A DNA stretch of 64,000 nt from Vicia villosa (lineage: Eukaryota > Streptophyta > Magnoliopsida > Fabales > Fabaceae): positions 143,731,097 to 143,795,096 of the forward strand of contig NC_081183.1 in assembly GCF_029867415.1 (NCBI RefSeq). The letters run 5' to 3'. Shown piece by piece: positions 33,492-46,185 of this stretch. How positions within the stretch are numbered: position 1 is the first letter of the stretch; each line of letters begins with the position of its first letter. The notes below the pieces were generated by a model. The model did no database searches, had not been told where the DNA came from, and worked only from the letters and a program-made list of their open reading frames with translations. Position numbers and translations under genes: made by a program.

Positions 33492-36400
33492 CCTATATTA
33501 GTATCTTATGAATCCCCTCAATGTTTTAGCTTTGCACCTCTAATTCAATAATTTTTCAATTATGCACTTTTGCATTTTTCTTCTGACCAATCTTTGCTTT
33601 TGATAGAACTAATAGTAGTACTTCATATTTTTATAGTATTAATTAACTTTGTCTCTGATTAATAGGGATAAGAATCTAATGTATATGACACCAAATTTTG
33701 ATAAAAAATAATTTTTGACTTTTTTTAATTGCCTTCACTTTTATGTTATTAATATTTTTATTAATTAATTCTTGCTATAGTTATGATTACTAAAACTTAA
33801 AATACTCAAAAATGACAATAGAAAGACAAACACTATTTAACTACAGTAAAAATTAACTTTTTATTGTAAGTGTCATACATATAGTAAATAATCACTAATT
33901 TAGAGTTGGAGTTATATAATTTTGTTGCAAGTGTAATATATATAGTACATATAAATAGATTATAATTTTATATATTAATAATGTATTATTAATTCCTCTA
34001 TTTTTCATATGTTTTTTAATACAAAATATTGATTTTTAAGTATCCAACTTACACAAATCTATCTCAATTAACATATATCACTTGAATCATCCCATTACTA
34101 AATAATATTCTAAAATAATTGTGAACCAAATTTAAAGTTTAAGCCTAAAATCATTTGAAATACAAAGATCTAATGCAATAATATTAAAAAGAATTAGTTA
34201 ACATAATTAAGTCATCTGCAAAACAAATGTTAGTGATATGTAGTCTTGCACATTTAGGATGATAATTAAAGTTATGATTCATGTGCAAATTCTTCAATAC
34301 TCTATGCAAATTAGTTTTTTATGTTTGTCTAATAATATTTTTGGTGTGTTTTGGTCCATGCTGCAAACTTTAGAGGATTAAAATGATTTGTTTGTAACAC
34401 AATAATTGACGATGAGATGTATTTGATCTAAATTTTATGTAGAATATAGGTTGAATTTATTAAAATTTCATTTTTATCTATATTAAATATTTTTAATTGA
34501 ATAAAGATTATATTAAAGTATTTATATTAATTAGCTTTAAATTAATTAAATTTTAATTATAACATTAATCATCATTTAAGTTTTTTTATATAATAGTGAA
34601 TGGAGAATATAGTAAGGTGGCTTAAAATTTTAAAATATATCAGACAATTTTTTTCTAAAATTTTATTAAGAAAAGAAAATCATTTGCGTATTATATAAAA
34701 TGTTTTTCATGTTGGATGAATTAGATTTAAAAAAATCGTAGTCATTAAAGATGTTAATATGAAATCGATCTTAAAGTAATATAATAAGTTGTGCTCTTTA
34801 AAATGTTGATTTTGGAATATTTAAATAAAATCCACAGTTATGTTTGAATTGATTGAACATAAAGAAGTGGAGCCAAATGAAATATAATGGAATGAAATGA
34901 AGCATAGTGAAATGAAATATAGACCATACTCAATTATTTATATATTTTATTAATAATAATTCATTTTATTAAATACACTCCAAATCACATGGAATAACAA
35001 ACAAAGAATTGTATGGAAGGAGATGAAATTGATTCCATCATGTTCCATTCTACTCAATCAATTATTTATAAACTATAAATTTTATTATTTACCACTATAT
35101 TCCATTTTATTTCATATCATAACACTAATCTAAACAAAGTCTAACTAAATACCACTTATTATTATTCACACTATTAGTATTTTCAATTTTATTCTCTCTA
35201 ATCCTTATTTTAAGAAAATTAAAATACAATATCAAAATTAATGAAGTTATTAATTGTTGTAACATTTTAAATTTATTTTCAAATACGCCTTTAAAGGAGA
35301 TTTAAGACATTAGTATAAGAATTAGATTGGTTCAAAAATAATTCATATTATCATTATTTTTATTATAATAAAAGAAAATAACAATTTGTCTATTGATTAT
35401 TTGTTTAAGTATGCAGAATAAGCTCTACAAATAAAAATTATATATTAATTTGTGACTTTGATCATTTGTAGAAGATTATTTTAAAGCAACATTTTATGTG
35501 ACTCTGGCACAAAGGTCTTTTTATGCCACTAGCGGTTACCTCTAGTCAAATGAAGAACATAAGTAACATTATGAATAAAATATTGGACCTCATATGAAAA
35601 AATGTCTAATTAATATGTTTAAACGTGCATTTAGCACATAAGTATCTTATCACAATATTGATGAAGCATACCTCATATACATAGTGTCTAATCATAATGA
35701 TCAAGCATACTTATGATACAGAGTTTCTGATCACAATGATCAAGCATACCTATGAGACATGTTGTCTGTTTGAGATATACAAGCATGGCTCTAATACTGA
35801 GCAACTAATCAAAGATGCCAAAGCAAGTAAATATGTGACTTTGATATCATGTAGCTAGGATCATGTAATCTCTCAACTTTCTAAAGGTATAATACAACTT
35901 ACAATAATATTGGTCTTTCAAATGACTAATTGTACAATGATAATATGTCATATGCAATACCAACAATTATGTTCTCAACGGTTATATCTCCATTTCTATA
36001 AAATGAACTTCATTTTGAATAATGAAATTGACGTTCTATGTTAGTCTAAAATTGTAGACAAAGATCCTCAATAATCTTTGAAAAGACAATCCAAAGTATA
36101 ATCTTTTAACGACTAAGAAAAAACACATAAAATCATATTGCACAAGTAATTATTGGATGGTTATGGTGAACATATATAGAAAAGAGAAATATGAAAATAA
36201 AAAAAAAAATACAACTTTTATGATAAACTAGAGTATCTAAAAAAAACTAAAAATTATGAAAATGTTAGCGTTAAAATCCTCTATGTTGAGAGATATTAGA
36301 TCATGATCCAAATCAATCAAGCTATTTTATATGTACTTGAATTTATATAATTTTTGAATTGTAACATTCTCTCTATGAAAGTTAAGTTCTTGAGTACGAT

Positions 36401-37167
36401 TTATTATTATCAATTATTACAACAAACTCACTTTATACATAATTGCCTAGTAATAAAGACAAACATTTTGAAAAAGGAAAAGAGAGACGCACACATGCTT
36501 AGTCTCTTAACAAGGAAGTTGACAAATATTATTGAGATGACTAAATGAACTCTATTGTGTTGTATGAGATGACTAAATGAACTCTAATAATTTGTTTTTA
36601 CTATGGAAAATTTTGAAAACTATTTTTTCAAATAAAAAAAAAAAGAATAAACTGCAGACTCAAATTAATGAGAGAGAGAGAGAGAGGGAGAGAGAGAGAG
36701 AGAGCACGGACATAGACACGGTTGAGGAGAATATCCTTAACATCCCGCCTTAACGTTTTCCCTTTTTCATTTAATTTCATTTTCCTATTTTTCTTGTCTG
36801 ATTTTATGGTGTTGCTGCACATTTTTCTTTCATATCTTTACTTGAAGTAGAAACGGGAATTAATTTCATTGACCTTTAAATTGCAATAAAAAAACATATT
36901 TTTGTTCCTTTCTTCTGAGCATGGTCTTAAAACACTATTGCAGCAAGAAAAATACTGGAGTTGAAAACACATTTTCTCTCTTTTTTTTCTAGTTAAAAAA
37001 TAATTTTTAAAAATTTTAATCTCAACCATTAAAAGTTTTATGTGACACGTATTCGATATCCACATAATAAAATTGGAAAACTGGAGTAATAAGTAAATGG
37101 AGGGATCTTGACTCTAATTTGTGTGTGTACTTTGTACCAAAATTTGATTATATTTTGTTTTAAAAAG
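33492..37167. other. AT-rich intergenic DNA, no gene seen
   Basis: No coding sequence is supported. Minor structures are an imperfect inverted-repeat block around 34830-35140 (ATGAAATATAATGGAATG against TATTCCATTTTATTTCAT), a 53-bp direct repeat near 35650-35760 (AATGATCAAGCATACYTATGA), and a (GA)n microsatellite at 36669-36704. Confidence 0.6.
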
Positions 37168-37169
37168 TA

Positions 37170-38253
37170 CTCCCTTCGTCCCATAATATATGTCGCAGTT
37201 GACCAGTTCACACAGATTAAGAAAAAGTGATAAAGTGAAGAAAGATAATATTGTTTTTATTAAACTACCTTTATTCTATTTATTTCCTTTTTAATTTTTA
37301 TATGTTCTTTTTAAATAATCATAATCACTGTTATTAGTTACCAATTCCTATACCTTAAATGTTTCATCGTTTCTAGGATGTCACTTTACGGCTGCTGCTA
37401 GCCGATTGAAATTTGTAAGTAAAGGAAAAATAGGGAAACTAAAAGAACAAAACATTTCTTCTCCCTCCAAATAATTAAAATTTTCCACCAAATTTGTTCT
37501 ATAGAAATTGAGTTGGGTTGGTAATAGACTTCATTATTTACATAAACAAAATTAAAATATTTCATAGATAGATGATATACATGTAGAAAATATGGTCTCA
37601 ACTGTACATGTAAAAACTACATGTAATTAGTATTGTACATGTAAAAACTACAAATATTAATTACGTGCATTGCTCAAGGTTCTTTCTGATTCCTTTTCAT
37701 TAATTATATCTTGAAAAAAGCTATCATACAAAAACAAAATAGAATAATTATTAGTAGTAATATTGGAGCCAGGACATAATGGTTCTCCCCTATCACTGAA
37801 GTTGTTGTTGGATAAGCTATGGGGCTTCTATCAACTATAAAATGGGTGCTTACACTTGGCTATGATAATATGGATTTTGAGTTGGATGCAAAAAGCGTTG
37901 TGGATAATGTGAATAGGCCTCATCCTAACAATACGGATTGTGGTGCTATTACTCTCGAATGCAAACGGCTACTGGCATCATCTTTTAGGAACTCTCATGT
38001 TAAGTTCATTAGAAGACAAGCTAATGATGTTGCTCATGACTTGGCTCGGGCGGCTACATCCTTCGCTAGTTTTCAGGTTTTCACCGATGTACCAACATGT
38101 ATACATTCTCTTATTGATAATGAAATGTAGTAATTGTTTTTTTCCCTAAAAAAAATAGTAATATTGGAATTATTTGGATAAAAATTTGAATGTGACACTT
38201 ACTTTGGGACAATTTTTTTCCCAAATATGACATTTATTTTAGAACAGAGGGAG
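37170..38253. mobile_element. Mariner-like (MLE/Stowaway-type) non-autonomous element
   Basis: Terminal inverted repeats CTCCCTTCGTCCCATAATAT at left and CTCCCTCTGTTCTAAAATAA at right (19 of 25 positions identical over 25 bp) are flanked by TA on both sides (37168-37169 and 38254-38255). CTCCCTCCGTCCCA-type ends are characteristic of plant mariner-like elements. No transposase is present. About 400 bp of it is a later LINE insertion (37768-38155). Confidence 0.75.
37768..38155 (+). pseudogene. Severely truncated LINE: RNase H stub with 13-bp TSD
   Basis: The frame gives GART-WFSPITEVVVG, a stop, then AMGLLSTIKWVLTLG, FELDAKSVVD and VKFIRRQANDVAHDLARAA, the RNase H domain at the C-terminus of many plant LINE ORF2 proteins. 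Two in-frame stops precede 37819. The insertion ends in CCCTAAAAAAAA and is bounded by a perfect 13-bp direct repeat TAGTAATATTGGA (37755-37767 and 38156-38168), so it arrived by target-primed reverse transcription. Confidence 0.85.
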
Positions 38254-38441
38254 TACTATTTTTTTTAAGCTTAAAGACACTTTTTGTGATTTGTATTACA
38301 GGTATTAAATTTTTGACCCCCTTTTTTAAAAATTAAGTTTTTATTCTTATCTATTTTTTCAAGAAATTTTGCCTAGCCTTATTTTAAAACTACTTTTGCT
38401 CTTATATCTTGTTCATTAAGGACATGTTACACAAATAAATA

Positions 38442-38725
38442 CTCCCTTCATTTTTTAATATATTTTATTCTAAAATAAGTTTTTGTACCAAATTATAAAT
38501 TGTTGTATAATACCAATGAATCATTCATGTTATTCTTCCTATTATATATTTAAATATTTTTTATTTTTTATTCTTTCTTCTTACCATTATTTTAATTTAT
38601 TTTTCTCATGCCATTAATGAAGATTAATTTTATAAATATTTTATAATTTTGTTTCACACAATAATAACTATATTTTTAATTTATATTAAAGTGACAAAAT
38701 GATTTATAATATAAGACAAAGGTAG
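38442..38725. mobile_element. Small MITE, Stowaway-like
   Basis: This 284-bp segment has ends CTCCCTTCATTTTTTAATAT and, inverted, CTACCTTTGTCTTATATTAT, flanked by TA dinucleotides. It is AT-rich and without coding potential. Similarity of the ends is moderate, so the exact family is uncertain. Confidence 0.5.
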
Positions 38726-40126
38726 TACAATATGTGGAACTATGTGCATCAGGGTACAACTGTCTACAATCATTAGATGATTTTGGTGATGACAATACCA
38801 TATGTCAAACATTATTCAGTGAAGTCTTTTATATTAATTATTCAACAATCTCTAAAGATGTCATCTGATCAAGAAATTATCTAAAGCATTATCAATTAGA
38901 ACAATCAAGTTTCAGATGGAATGCTAAGTCAATGATGAATCTAGCAAAGAAACTCAAAGCTCCAAAGTTGTGAAAGAGAGCAAGTGTGAAAGTTTGTCTA
39001 GTCTTGCACTTAGCGAGTGTCTGAGTGATCATCTTAATATAAAGGTATAAGAGTAATTCTCAAGATATTAAGGCAACTCACAACTTTACTAGGAAACATG
39101 TTTTTTACCTCGGTTGAAACAAAGCTTATATCTCAGTTGGATTGGAAGAGGTAACGAAGGGCGTAATGGAAAGTTCTCTTTTCCCCTTGGTTCATTTTTC
39201 CATCGGGGTAAAACAAATAAAAAATCCCCCTCAGTTGATTTTCCATCAAGGTGAAATCAACAGTAAAAAAAACATTTTCCATGATGGATTGCTAGAACGG
39301 AGAAACATTTTAGTTATGGTTGATTACTCTTCTCTTATAATATTAATTGCTAAAATTATTTTCTTTAATACATGCTTGTAAAAAAGGTTTAATGTTATTA
39401 AGAAAACGTGAATTGTTGTTGTTGAGTTTTAATATTTCTAACATCATCATCAACAACAACAAAAACGTAACAACAAACATTCTTAAGTTACATCTATGAT
39501 TTTCTAACTATAACATCAAACAATTTTAACAAACATCCATTAAAGAAAATAATTTTGGAAATTACAAGAAAAGATTTATTGAGGTATTGACATTCTAATA
39601 TATTGTTTGGTGTGAGTGCGGATCAATGATGTTTCATGTGGATTGATGAGTTTATAATGTCTTAACTGTTGTTACTTTATAAATGAATGATAAAGATTTG
39701 TTGATTAATTAAATAAACACACATTTTCCCACTTGATTTCCAGCATAACCAAGAGAATGAATATTAAATAAAAATTTCAAAAAAAAAAAACTAAAATTAC
39801 GTTGTTGAGATTCGAAGGGAAATTGATCAAAATATTTTCCTTCGGTTGTTGGATGAACTGAGTGAATGGGTCACAACTTTCAAAAAAAGTGCTTAAATGT
39901 AGTTGCTGATATTCGAATGGGGTTGGTCATAACCTTTCCTCTCGGTTGTTAGAATAACCGAGGGAATATGTAGTATTTTAAAAAGAAAAAAATTGAAATG
40001 TGGCGTGCATATGGTTTACACTTCAGTTTTTTGTTGGCTGAAATGAAAACATTATCATAAAATATATTAATTGTTGTAGTGCACACACACACATAACGTC
40101 TTTTCAAGCCTCTCTTGTGTTTATAC
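38726..40126. other. Repeat-derived intergenic DNA, no gene seen
   Basis: Blocks such as CCTCGGTTG with an inverted AACCGAGGG (39110, 39947-39965) hint at a fragmented DNA transposon, but no terminal repeats or TSD can be matched. No reading frame looks coding. Confidence 0.4.
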
Positions 40127-41311
40127 TGAAGGTGATAAAAACGCAAGAAGGGGGTTAAATTGTGTTAGCATTTTTTTCTTTTCTAAAAACTCTCTTATTA
40201 GATTTTAAACATAAGATCTAGAATCTGATACAGAAATGATTCTTTGCAGCGGATAAGATAAGTTCAGAGTTAGAGAGTCAAGGAATGAGAGACACAATGA
40301 TATGTTCTGGATCCTCCCACAAATCAGGAGTAGTCCAATCCTCTGATTACGATTGATTAAGCATATAAGCAAGAGACTTCCAATGCTCAAACACACAAGT
40401 AAGAGACTTCCAATGCTCAAACCCACAACTAAGAGTCTTCTAATGCTCAAACACATAAGCAAGAAGCTTCTAGTGCTCAAGCATATAGGCAAAAGACTTC
40501 AGATGCTGAAGCACACAAGAAAGAGACTTTAGATGCTCAAGCATACAAGCAAGAGACTTATAATAATCTAACTTATAGATGAGAGATTGTTTAAGAGTTA
40601 CACTTGATATATAATCAGAGGTGTAAACACAATATAACATAAAAGACTCTTAAGACTTAATAATTTGACAGAGTAACATCTCTTTGTTTGTCTATAGTTC
40701 GTTGTTTTTTCTTCAAGTCTCTAGCTCCTTAAATATATAGACATAAAAGAGTCGTTGGAGAAGACTTCTTGCACAAGTGAGTTTTGGAGAAGCTTTGATC
40801 ACAAACGTTGGAATGTTTCTTCAAATAGTTAATGCCTAGCAAAACACATTTGAAATTCCTTAGCTTCAGAAGGAATTATTCGTTCCATCCTTGTTATCTA
40901 TGCAAATTTTTTATTAGTTCTGCATGTGATCAGAAGAAGACAAAATGACATATGAGCCTGATAGTGACCTTTCAGAGTCTTCTTGATTCTTGCGTTTAAC
41001 CTGCTTTAGAGTCTGAGTCTTCAGAGTCTGGATCTTCATAGGTTGATCTTATCCAGAGCCTGAGTCTTCAAAAATTGACCTCCTTTAGAGTCTAAGTCTT
41101 CAGAGTCTGATACTTAGGTTATGATCCTTTAAATTTAAATCTTCAAGCTTCTCTTTAAATGTTCAACTTCAGTATCAAAACTTAACTTGAATAACAAATT
41201 TTAGTCTATGGTCTTGCGCATTTGAACATAAATTAGTATAACAATTGATTTTAAATACTTTGTTATCATCAAAACCTTAAAGATGTGGTACAAACCAATT
41301 TTCTTCCAACA
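40127..41311. repeat. LTR-like legume repeat with a 32-bp minisatellite
   Basis: It starts TGAAGGTGATAAAAACGCAA with AAGGGGGTTAAATTGTGTT after it, and ends CCAATTTTCTTCCAACA, giving TG...CA ends about 1.18 kb apart. The interior has six to seven copies of a 32-bp unit (AAGAGACTTCCAATGCTCAA core, 40366-40559) and several TCAGAGTCTGAGTCT blocks (40975-41115). No TSD is visible and no coding sequence is present, so solo LTR is a guess. The orientation is unclear. Confidence 0.35.
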
Positions 41312-41441
41312 CATAAACACCTTAAAACTATTTTAGATGTGTACTTAATTGATTAAAGACTTGTTTAATTGATTAAGAATGTTTTTACACTATTTATTGA
41401 TTAAAGAGAGTCTTGAAGACTTCTTGCATAAGTGAGTCTTT

Positions 41442-41486
<45 letters not shown>

Positions 41487-41942
41487 CTCTTGAGCAATAT
41501 CTTTGTTTGATTTTGAAATTAGCTTGTGAAAATATCAGTTTGGTTATTGAGATTAGCCGATTAAAATCTTTGTTTGGTTCGTGTTAACCCTTTAAAAGCT
41601 TTGTTTGATTTGAAAACCAACTTGTGTAAAATTTCTCGTTTGTTGTAGAAGTTTTGTTAATATATTTTGCAAAAAGCTCAGGACACGTTTTAGTGGAACT
41701 CTCAAGAGAAAACTCTTGGGGATAGAAATAAGTCAAGTGGTTAAGTCAAACTTGAATAAATCTCTTATGTAATATCCCTAATTCAATCTCTTTATTTTCT
41801 TTATACTTCACTTTTCTCTCTTCTTCACTACTTTATCTCTATTTGATTATTTGAACTAACTTAAATCAATTTTTAAATAAAAAATAGTAAATTAATTTTA
41901 ATTTATGAATATCACAATTCACCTTTCTATTGTATTAATAAT
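41312..41942. other. Intergenic DNA with (GT)n microsatellite
   Basis: A (GT)21 run lies at 41444-41485. Around it, TTTGTTTGATTTGAAAATTAGC-like phrases repeat loosely. No gene is visible. Confidence 0.6.
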
Positions 41943-44900
41943 ATCTCTGTTTTGCAAGATAATAGTTTGATTGAAGAGGTTATCCCTCAATTGATGAATC
42001 AAGAGAACAACACAGAGTTAACAAAGTTGCCTTCTATGGAGGAAGTTTACAATGCTGTTATGAGCTTGGATAAGGAGAGTGCCCCGGGCCCGAACGGGTT
42101 TAGCGGTTTCTTTTATCAAAAATATTGGAGCATTATAAAAGAAGAGGTGCTCGCTGCTACTTTACAGTTTTTTCAAGATGGATGGATTACACCTAACTAC
42201 AACAGCAACACTCTGGTTCTTATTCCTAAAATTCCTAATGCGGAGTCAGTTGAGCAGTACCGACCGATTGCCATTGCAAATTTCAAACACAAAATTATTA
42301 CCAAAATTCTTGCGGATAGGTTAGCCTTGTTCATGCCGTCCATCGTTTCTGCCGAGCAACGCGCTTTCATTAGAGGTCGGAATATCAAGGACCGTGTCTG
42401 TGTCACTTCCGAAGCTATCAACCTCCTTCCAAACAAATGCAAGCAAGGGAATCTCGCAATCAAAGTTGACATTGCAAAGGCTTTTGATACGCTTAATTGG
42501 GAATTCTTGATTAATGTCCTCAAAGCATTTGGATTTGACGAAAAATTCTGCAAATGGATTAATGCTATCCTTCACTCCGCTGTTATTTCTGTTTCAATAA
42601 ATGGTTCGCAGGCTGGCTATTTCTCTTGCACAAGGGGGGTGCGGCAGGGAGACCCGTTATCACCTCTTCTATTCTGTTTGGCAGAAGATGTTTTAAGTAG
42701 AGGGTTGTCTAAGTTGGTGGAGAACAAAAAGGTTAGGCAGATTAAGGAAACCCGAGACTCGTTTGTGCCTTCCCATGTGTTCTACGCGGACGATATTATG
42801 GTGTTTTGTAAAGGAGACAAGGGTACTATTGAGGCTTTAATCAATCTTTTTCAAAGGTATGCTGTGGTGTCGGGTCAGAGGGTGAATCCTTCAAAATCTA
42901 CCATTTATGCAGGATCGTTACCCACTCAAAGGCATTTGCACATTGCCTCTTGCCTTGGATTCAACACGGGGCAGGCTCCTTTCACATACCTCGGAGCTCC
43001 TATTTTCCGGGGAAGGCCTAAACCAATACACTTTCATGGTATAGCAGACCGAATTAGGAATAAATTGTCGGCGTGGAAAGCTAGCTTATTATCTATGGCA
43101 GGAAGACTGGTCCTTGTTAAATCGGTGATTCAGAGTATGTTATTGCACACAATGCTAATTTACTCTTGGCCTTCTTCGGTCTTAAAGAACATTCATAAAT
43201 GGTCGCGTAATTTCATTTGGAGTGGGGAAAGTGATAATCGCAAGCTGGTCACGGTAGCATGGGATAACTGTTGTAGACCTTATGACGAGGGAGGCTTGGG
43301 GATTAGGTCCCTGGTTACTCTGAATGAGGCTGCCAATTTGAAACAGTGTCCGGATTTAGTATGTTCTCAGGAGCAGTGGGCTAGCTTACTTCGTGCTAGA
43401 GTGCTGCGGGACAATAAACCGATCTCGTACCATATTTTTTCATCTTTGTGGAGCAGTATGAGAGCTTCTTGGGCAGAGGTTAACAACAACTCTGGCTGAC
43501 TCATAGGCAATGGGAAAAGTTTTAAATTCTGGTCCGACTTTTGGAATGGTTCTTGTGTGATAGATTCTCTTAACGTAACCGACCTTTTGCACCCTTTTGT
43601 AAAAGACAAAGCAGAAGCGTATATTCAGAATCGTCAATGGAAGCTCCCTAATGATATCCATATTTTGTTTCCCACCTTGGATAACTTACTGTCTAATGTT
43701 CACCTGCCTAGTTTAGATAAAGATGACCAATACATTTGGACTCCTGCAGCGGATGGAATTCTCTCCTTGAAAGAAGCTTTTAAATTCAAGTCTAGAACCT
43801 ACAGCGCGATCGGTGGGGAAAGATCATATGGAATGCTTCTATACCGGCATCGAATTCTTTGCTTTTCTGGAGGTTGTTGCATAATAAAGTACCGACTGAT
43901 GACAATTTGATGATGAGAGGTATCCAGCTTCCTTCTATTTGTAATCTTTGCAGCGCTACAAGTGAAACAGCGGAGCATTTATTTTTCTCCTGCTCTTTTG
44001 CAGTCAGACTTTGGTATTTTCTTTCCACGACTCTGTCGCATTCTCTTTCATCTTTTTCGGATATCTGGAGTGCTTATAGAAAACTCGATTCTGATCAGAG
44101 TAGGTTGGTTTTTATTGCTGCAAGTATTAGCATTGTTAACACTGTTTGGAAGGCTCGAAACCTGAGACGGTTTGATGACAAAACCACCTCTTGGACTAAC
44201 GCTTTAAACATGGTCAAGGTTGAGGCTGCGTTTACCGGTAATGCTACCCCGAAATCTAGTTCAAACTCAATATTGGATTTTCAGCTGCTTATGAGTTTTA
44301 ACATTAAGCTGAATCCTCCCAAGACTTTAATAGTTAAGGAGTTTTTGTGGCATCCTCCTGTTCTACACTGGATTAAATGCAACACAGATGGGACGTCGGC
44401 GGGAACACCTCAGATTGCGGCTTGCGGGGGTATCTTTAGAGATCACACGGGTAATCATCTTGGGAGCTTTTCCAATCGGATCGGGCCTGGGAACGCGTTT
44501 GTGGCTGAGCTTGTTTGAGCCATCTTGGCTATTGAGATAGCGAAACAGAAAAATTGGAACAATTTATGGATCGAAACAGACTCGAAGCTGGTGGTGTTAG
44601 CTTTCTCCAAACCGTTTATTGTTCCTTGGGCTATTCGGAATAGATGGGAAAATGTCCTTCATCATTCTAGGAATATTAATTTTTTGGTAACTCATATTTT
44701 TAGGGAAGGGAATCATTGTGCGGATAGACTCGCTAACTTAGGATTACATGTTAATGATTTTACTTGGTGGGAAGTTGTTCATAGAGACATTCTTGTGGAG
44801 TTTGCAAAAAACTCTATAGGGCTTCTTTTTTATAGAATTACTCACTAAAGGGTTTTGGTTTGGTCCCCCTTTTTTTTCTCTTTCCCTGTAACCTCTTTTT

Positions 44901-44954
44901 TCTTCAATATATTTTGTGGTGGCCAGTCCACCTTCTGTTTAAAAAAAAAAAAAA
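41943..44954 (+). mobile_element. Third LINE (L1-type), 5'-truncated
   Basis: It begins inside ORF2 just before the RT domain and ends with a 3' UTR and a poly(A) run at 44941-44954. ORF1 and the endonuclease are absent. It differs strongly in protein from the LINE at 26018-33491 and, unlike it, has a C-terminal RNase H, so it is another L1 clade. I found no matching TSD. Confidence 0.88.
41946..44848 (+). pseudogene. LINE ORF2: RT, zinc finger and RNase H, four lesions
   Basis: RT motifs occur in order: APGPNGFSGFFYQKYW, RPIAIANFKHKIITKILADR, AFIRGRNIKD, VDIAKAFDTLNWEFL, GVRQGDPLSPLLFC, the catalytic FYADDIM and TYLGAPIFRGRPK. A TGA at 43497-43499 replaces a tryptophan. A frameshift near 43800-43870 follows. 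The zf-RVT then reads FWRLLHNKVPTDDNL, CNLCSATSETAEHLFFSC. An RNase H starts at IKCNTDGTSAG and continues across a TGA (44516-44518, CGA to TGA) to DSKLVV and GNHCADRLANLG, ending at 44848. The 5' part of the protein is lost. Confidence 0.9.
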
Positions 44955-45993
44955 CTGTCACTACTTTAAGATTGATAAAATAATGTTTTATTAGCTATAT
45001 ATGCAATATCCTACCATCAATAAATAGAAGATACATCAACAAAAATAATCTCAAAAGAGACCAAATTTTTTCAAAAAAGTTACGTTGCACGCTAAAAAAT
45101 AATATTTAAATAGTTATTAAAATTTTAATTATAAAATATAGATAAACAATACATTAAGATTTTTCTTTAAAATTTTTTAGGAGTGAAGGAGTACTATTTG
45201 ATTACAATATTTTGAAAGTCTTTTTTCCAATGTTGATTGCAAGGGAATTTTTTAATACAGAATTAGACAACTTAACTTTATCATTAGAGTAACAATAGCA
45301 ACTGCAATAATGCTTGTTAAATATTAATTTGAGTTAATGATGAGATTGTCTACAGAGAATAGACTTTCACAAACATGATGAATTAATATTTGAATCCCAA
45401 CTTAAAAATATACTTGTATTTAAAATTTGATATATTTTGATAAATCATTTCACAAGAAAAAAATCTATAAAAAATAGAATCTTAACTTGAACTTACATAA
45501 AATTATTATCTTTCAGAGTTTAATGAAGATGTATTGGCAATGTAAATTTTTTTAATATTATTATATCATATCATATAAATAATTTAAAATTTTAATCTAA
45601 TTTAACGAAATACATAACCATCATTAATTAATATAAAATTAATTTACATATTTAGTAGATCACTTTTTTTTCTCTTCTTCTCGCATAAACAAGTTTTGAA
45701 GGGTCAATCAAATTGCCAATATGTCTCAAAAATGGTTAAATTGTCAATAATTGAGTATTTGAATTAAAAACTCTGAATCCACATGTTATTGAGAGAACAT
45801 GAGTGATAAGGTTAAAGAAAAGGACAACATCCCCCATAGTGTGGAGTAGCTATTGGATTGTATAGCCTTGCTGTCCTAGATCTCTCTTCTGAGCCAAAAA
45901 TCTAAGAGAAAAAAAAATCAAACGGAAGCTATTAACTATAAGACAAAGAAAAAAAAATGAACTTAGGGAGAAAAAATACTCTTCCATCGATAA
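44955..45993. other. Intergenic DNA, no gene seen
   Basis: AT-rich sequence without a coding frame, recognisable repeat terminus or RNA gene. Confidence 0.6.
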
Positions 45994-46002
45994 TAATTGT
46001 TA

Positions 46003-46176
46003 GGGTCATGCTAACGAGTGCCCCAGGGGCACTCTTTAAGCATTCTATTTAAAGAACATATTCTTTAAAAAGTTTACTATTTCAATTTTCGATGCATTAA
46101 TTAGGCATGTTTCCAAGAAAAACTTACTTTTTTAAGCTCTTAAAGAGTGCCCCTGGGGCACTTGTTAGCATTTCCC
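46003..46176. mobile_element. Mutator-type MITE with 9-bp TSD
   Basis: This 174-bp element has terminal inverted repeats of nearly 40 bp: it starts GGGTCATGCTAACGAGTGCC and its far end, inverted, reads GGGAAATGCTAACAAGTGCC; both continue CCAGGGGCACTCTTTAAG. A perfect 9-bp duplication TAATTGTTA flanks it (45994-46002 and 46177-46185). A 9-bp TSD with GGG-starting ends points to the Mutator superfamily. A related element lies at 60034-60218. Confidence 0.9.
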
Positions 46177-46185
46177 TAATTGTTA

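Noticed and set aside
34830..35140. Possible foldback or MITE with ATGAAATATAATGGAATG arms
   Set aside because: Arms are imperfect and neither precise termini nor a TSD could be found.
39100..39970. CACTA-like fragment suggested by CCTCGGTTG and AACCGAGGG blocks
   Set aside because: No CACTA terminus and no 3-bp TSD could be identified.
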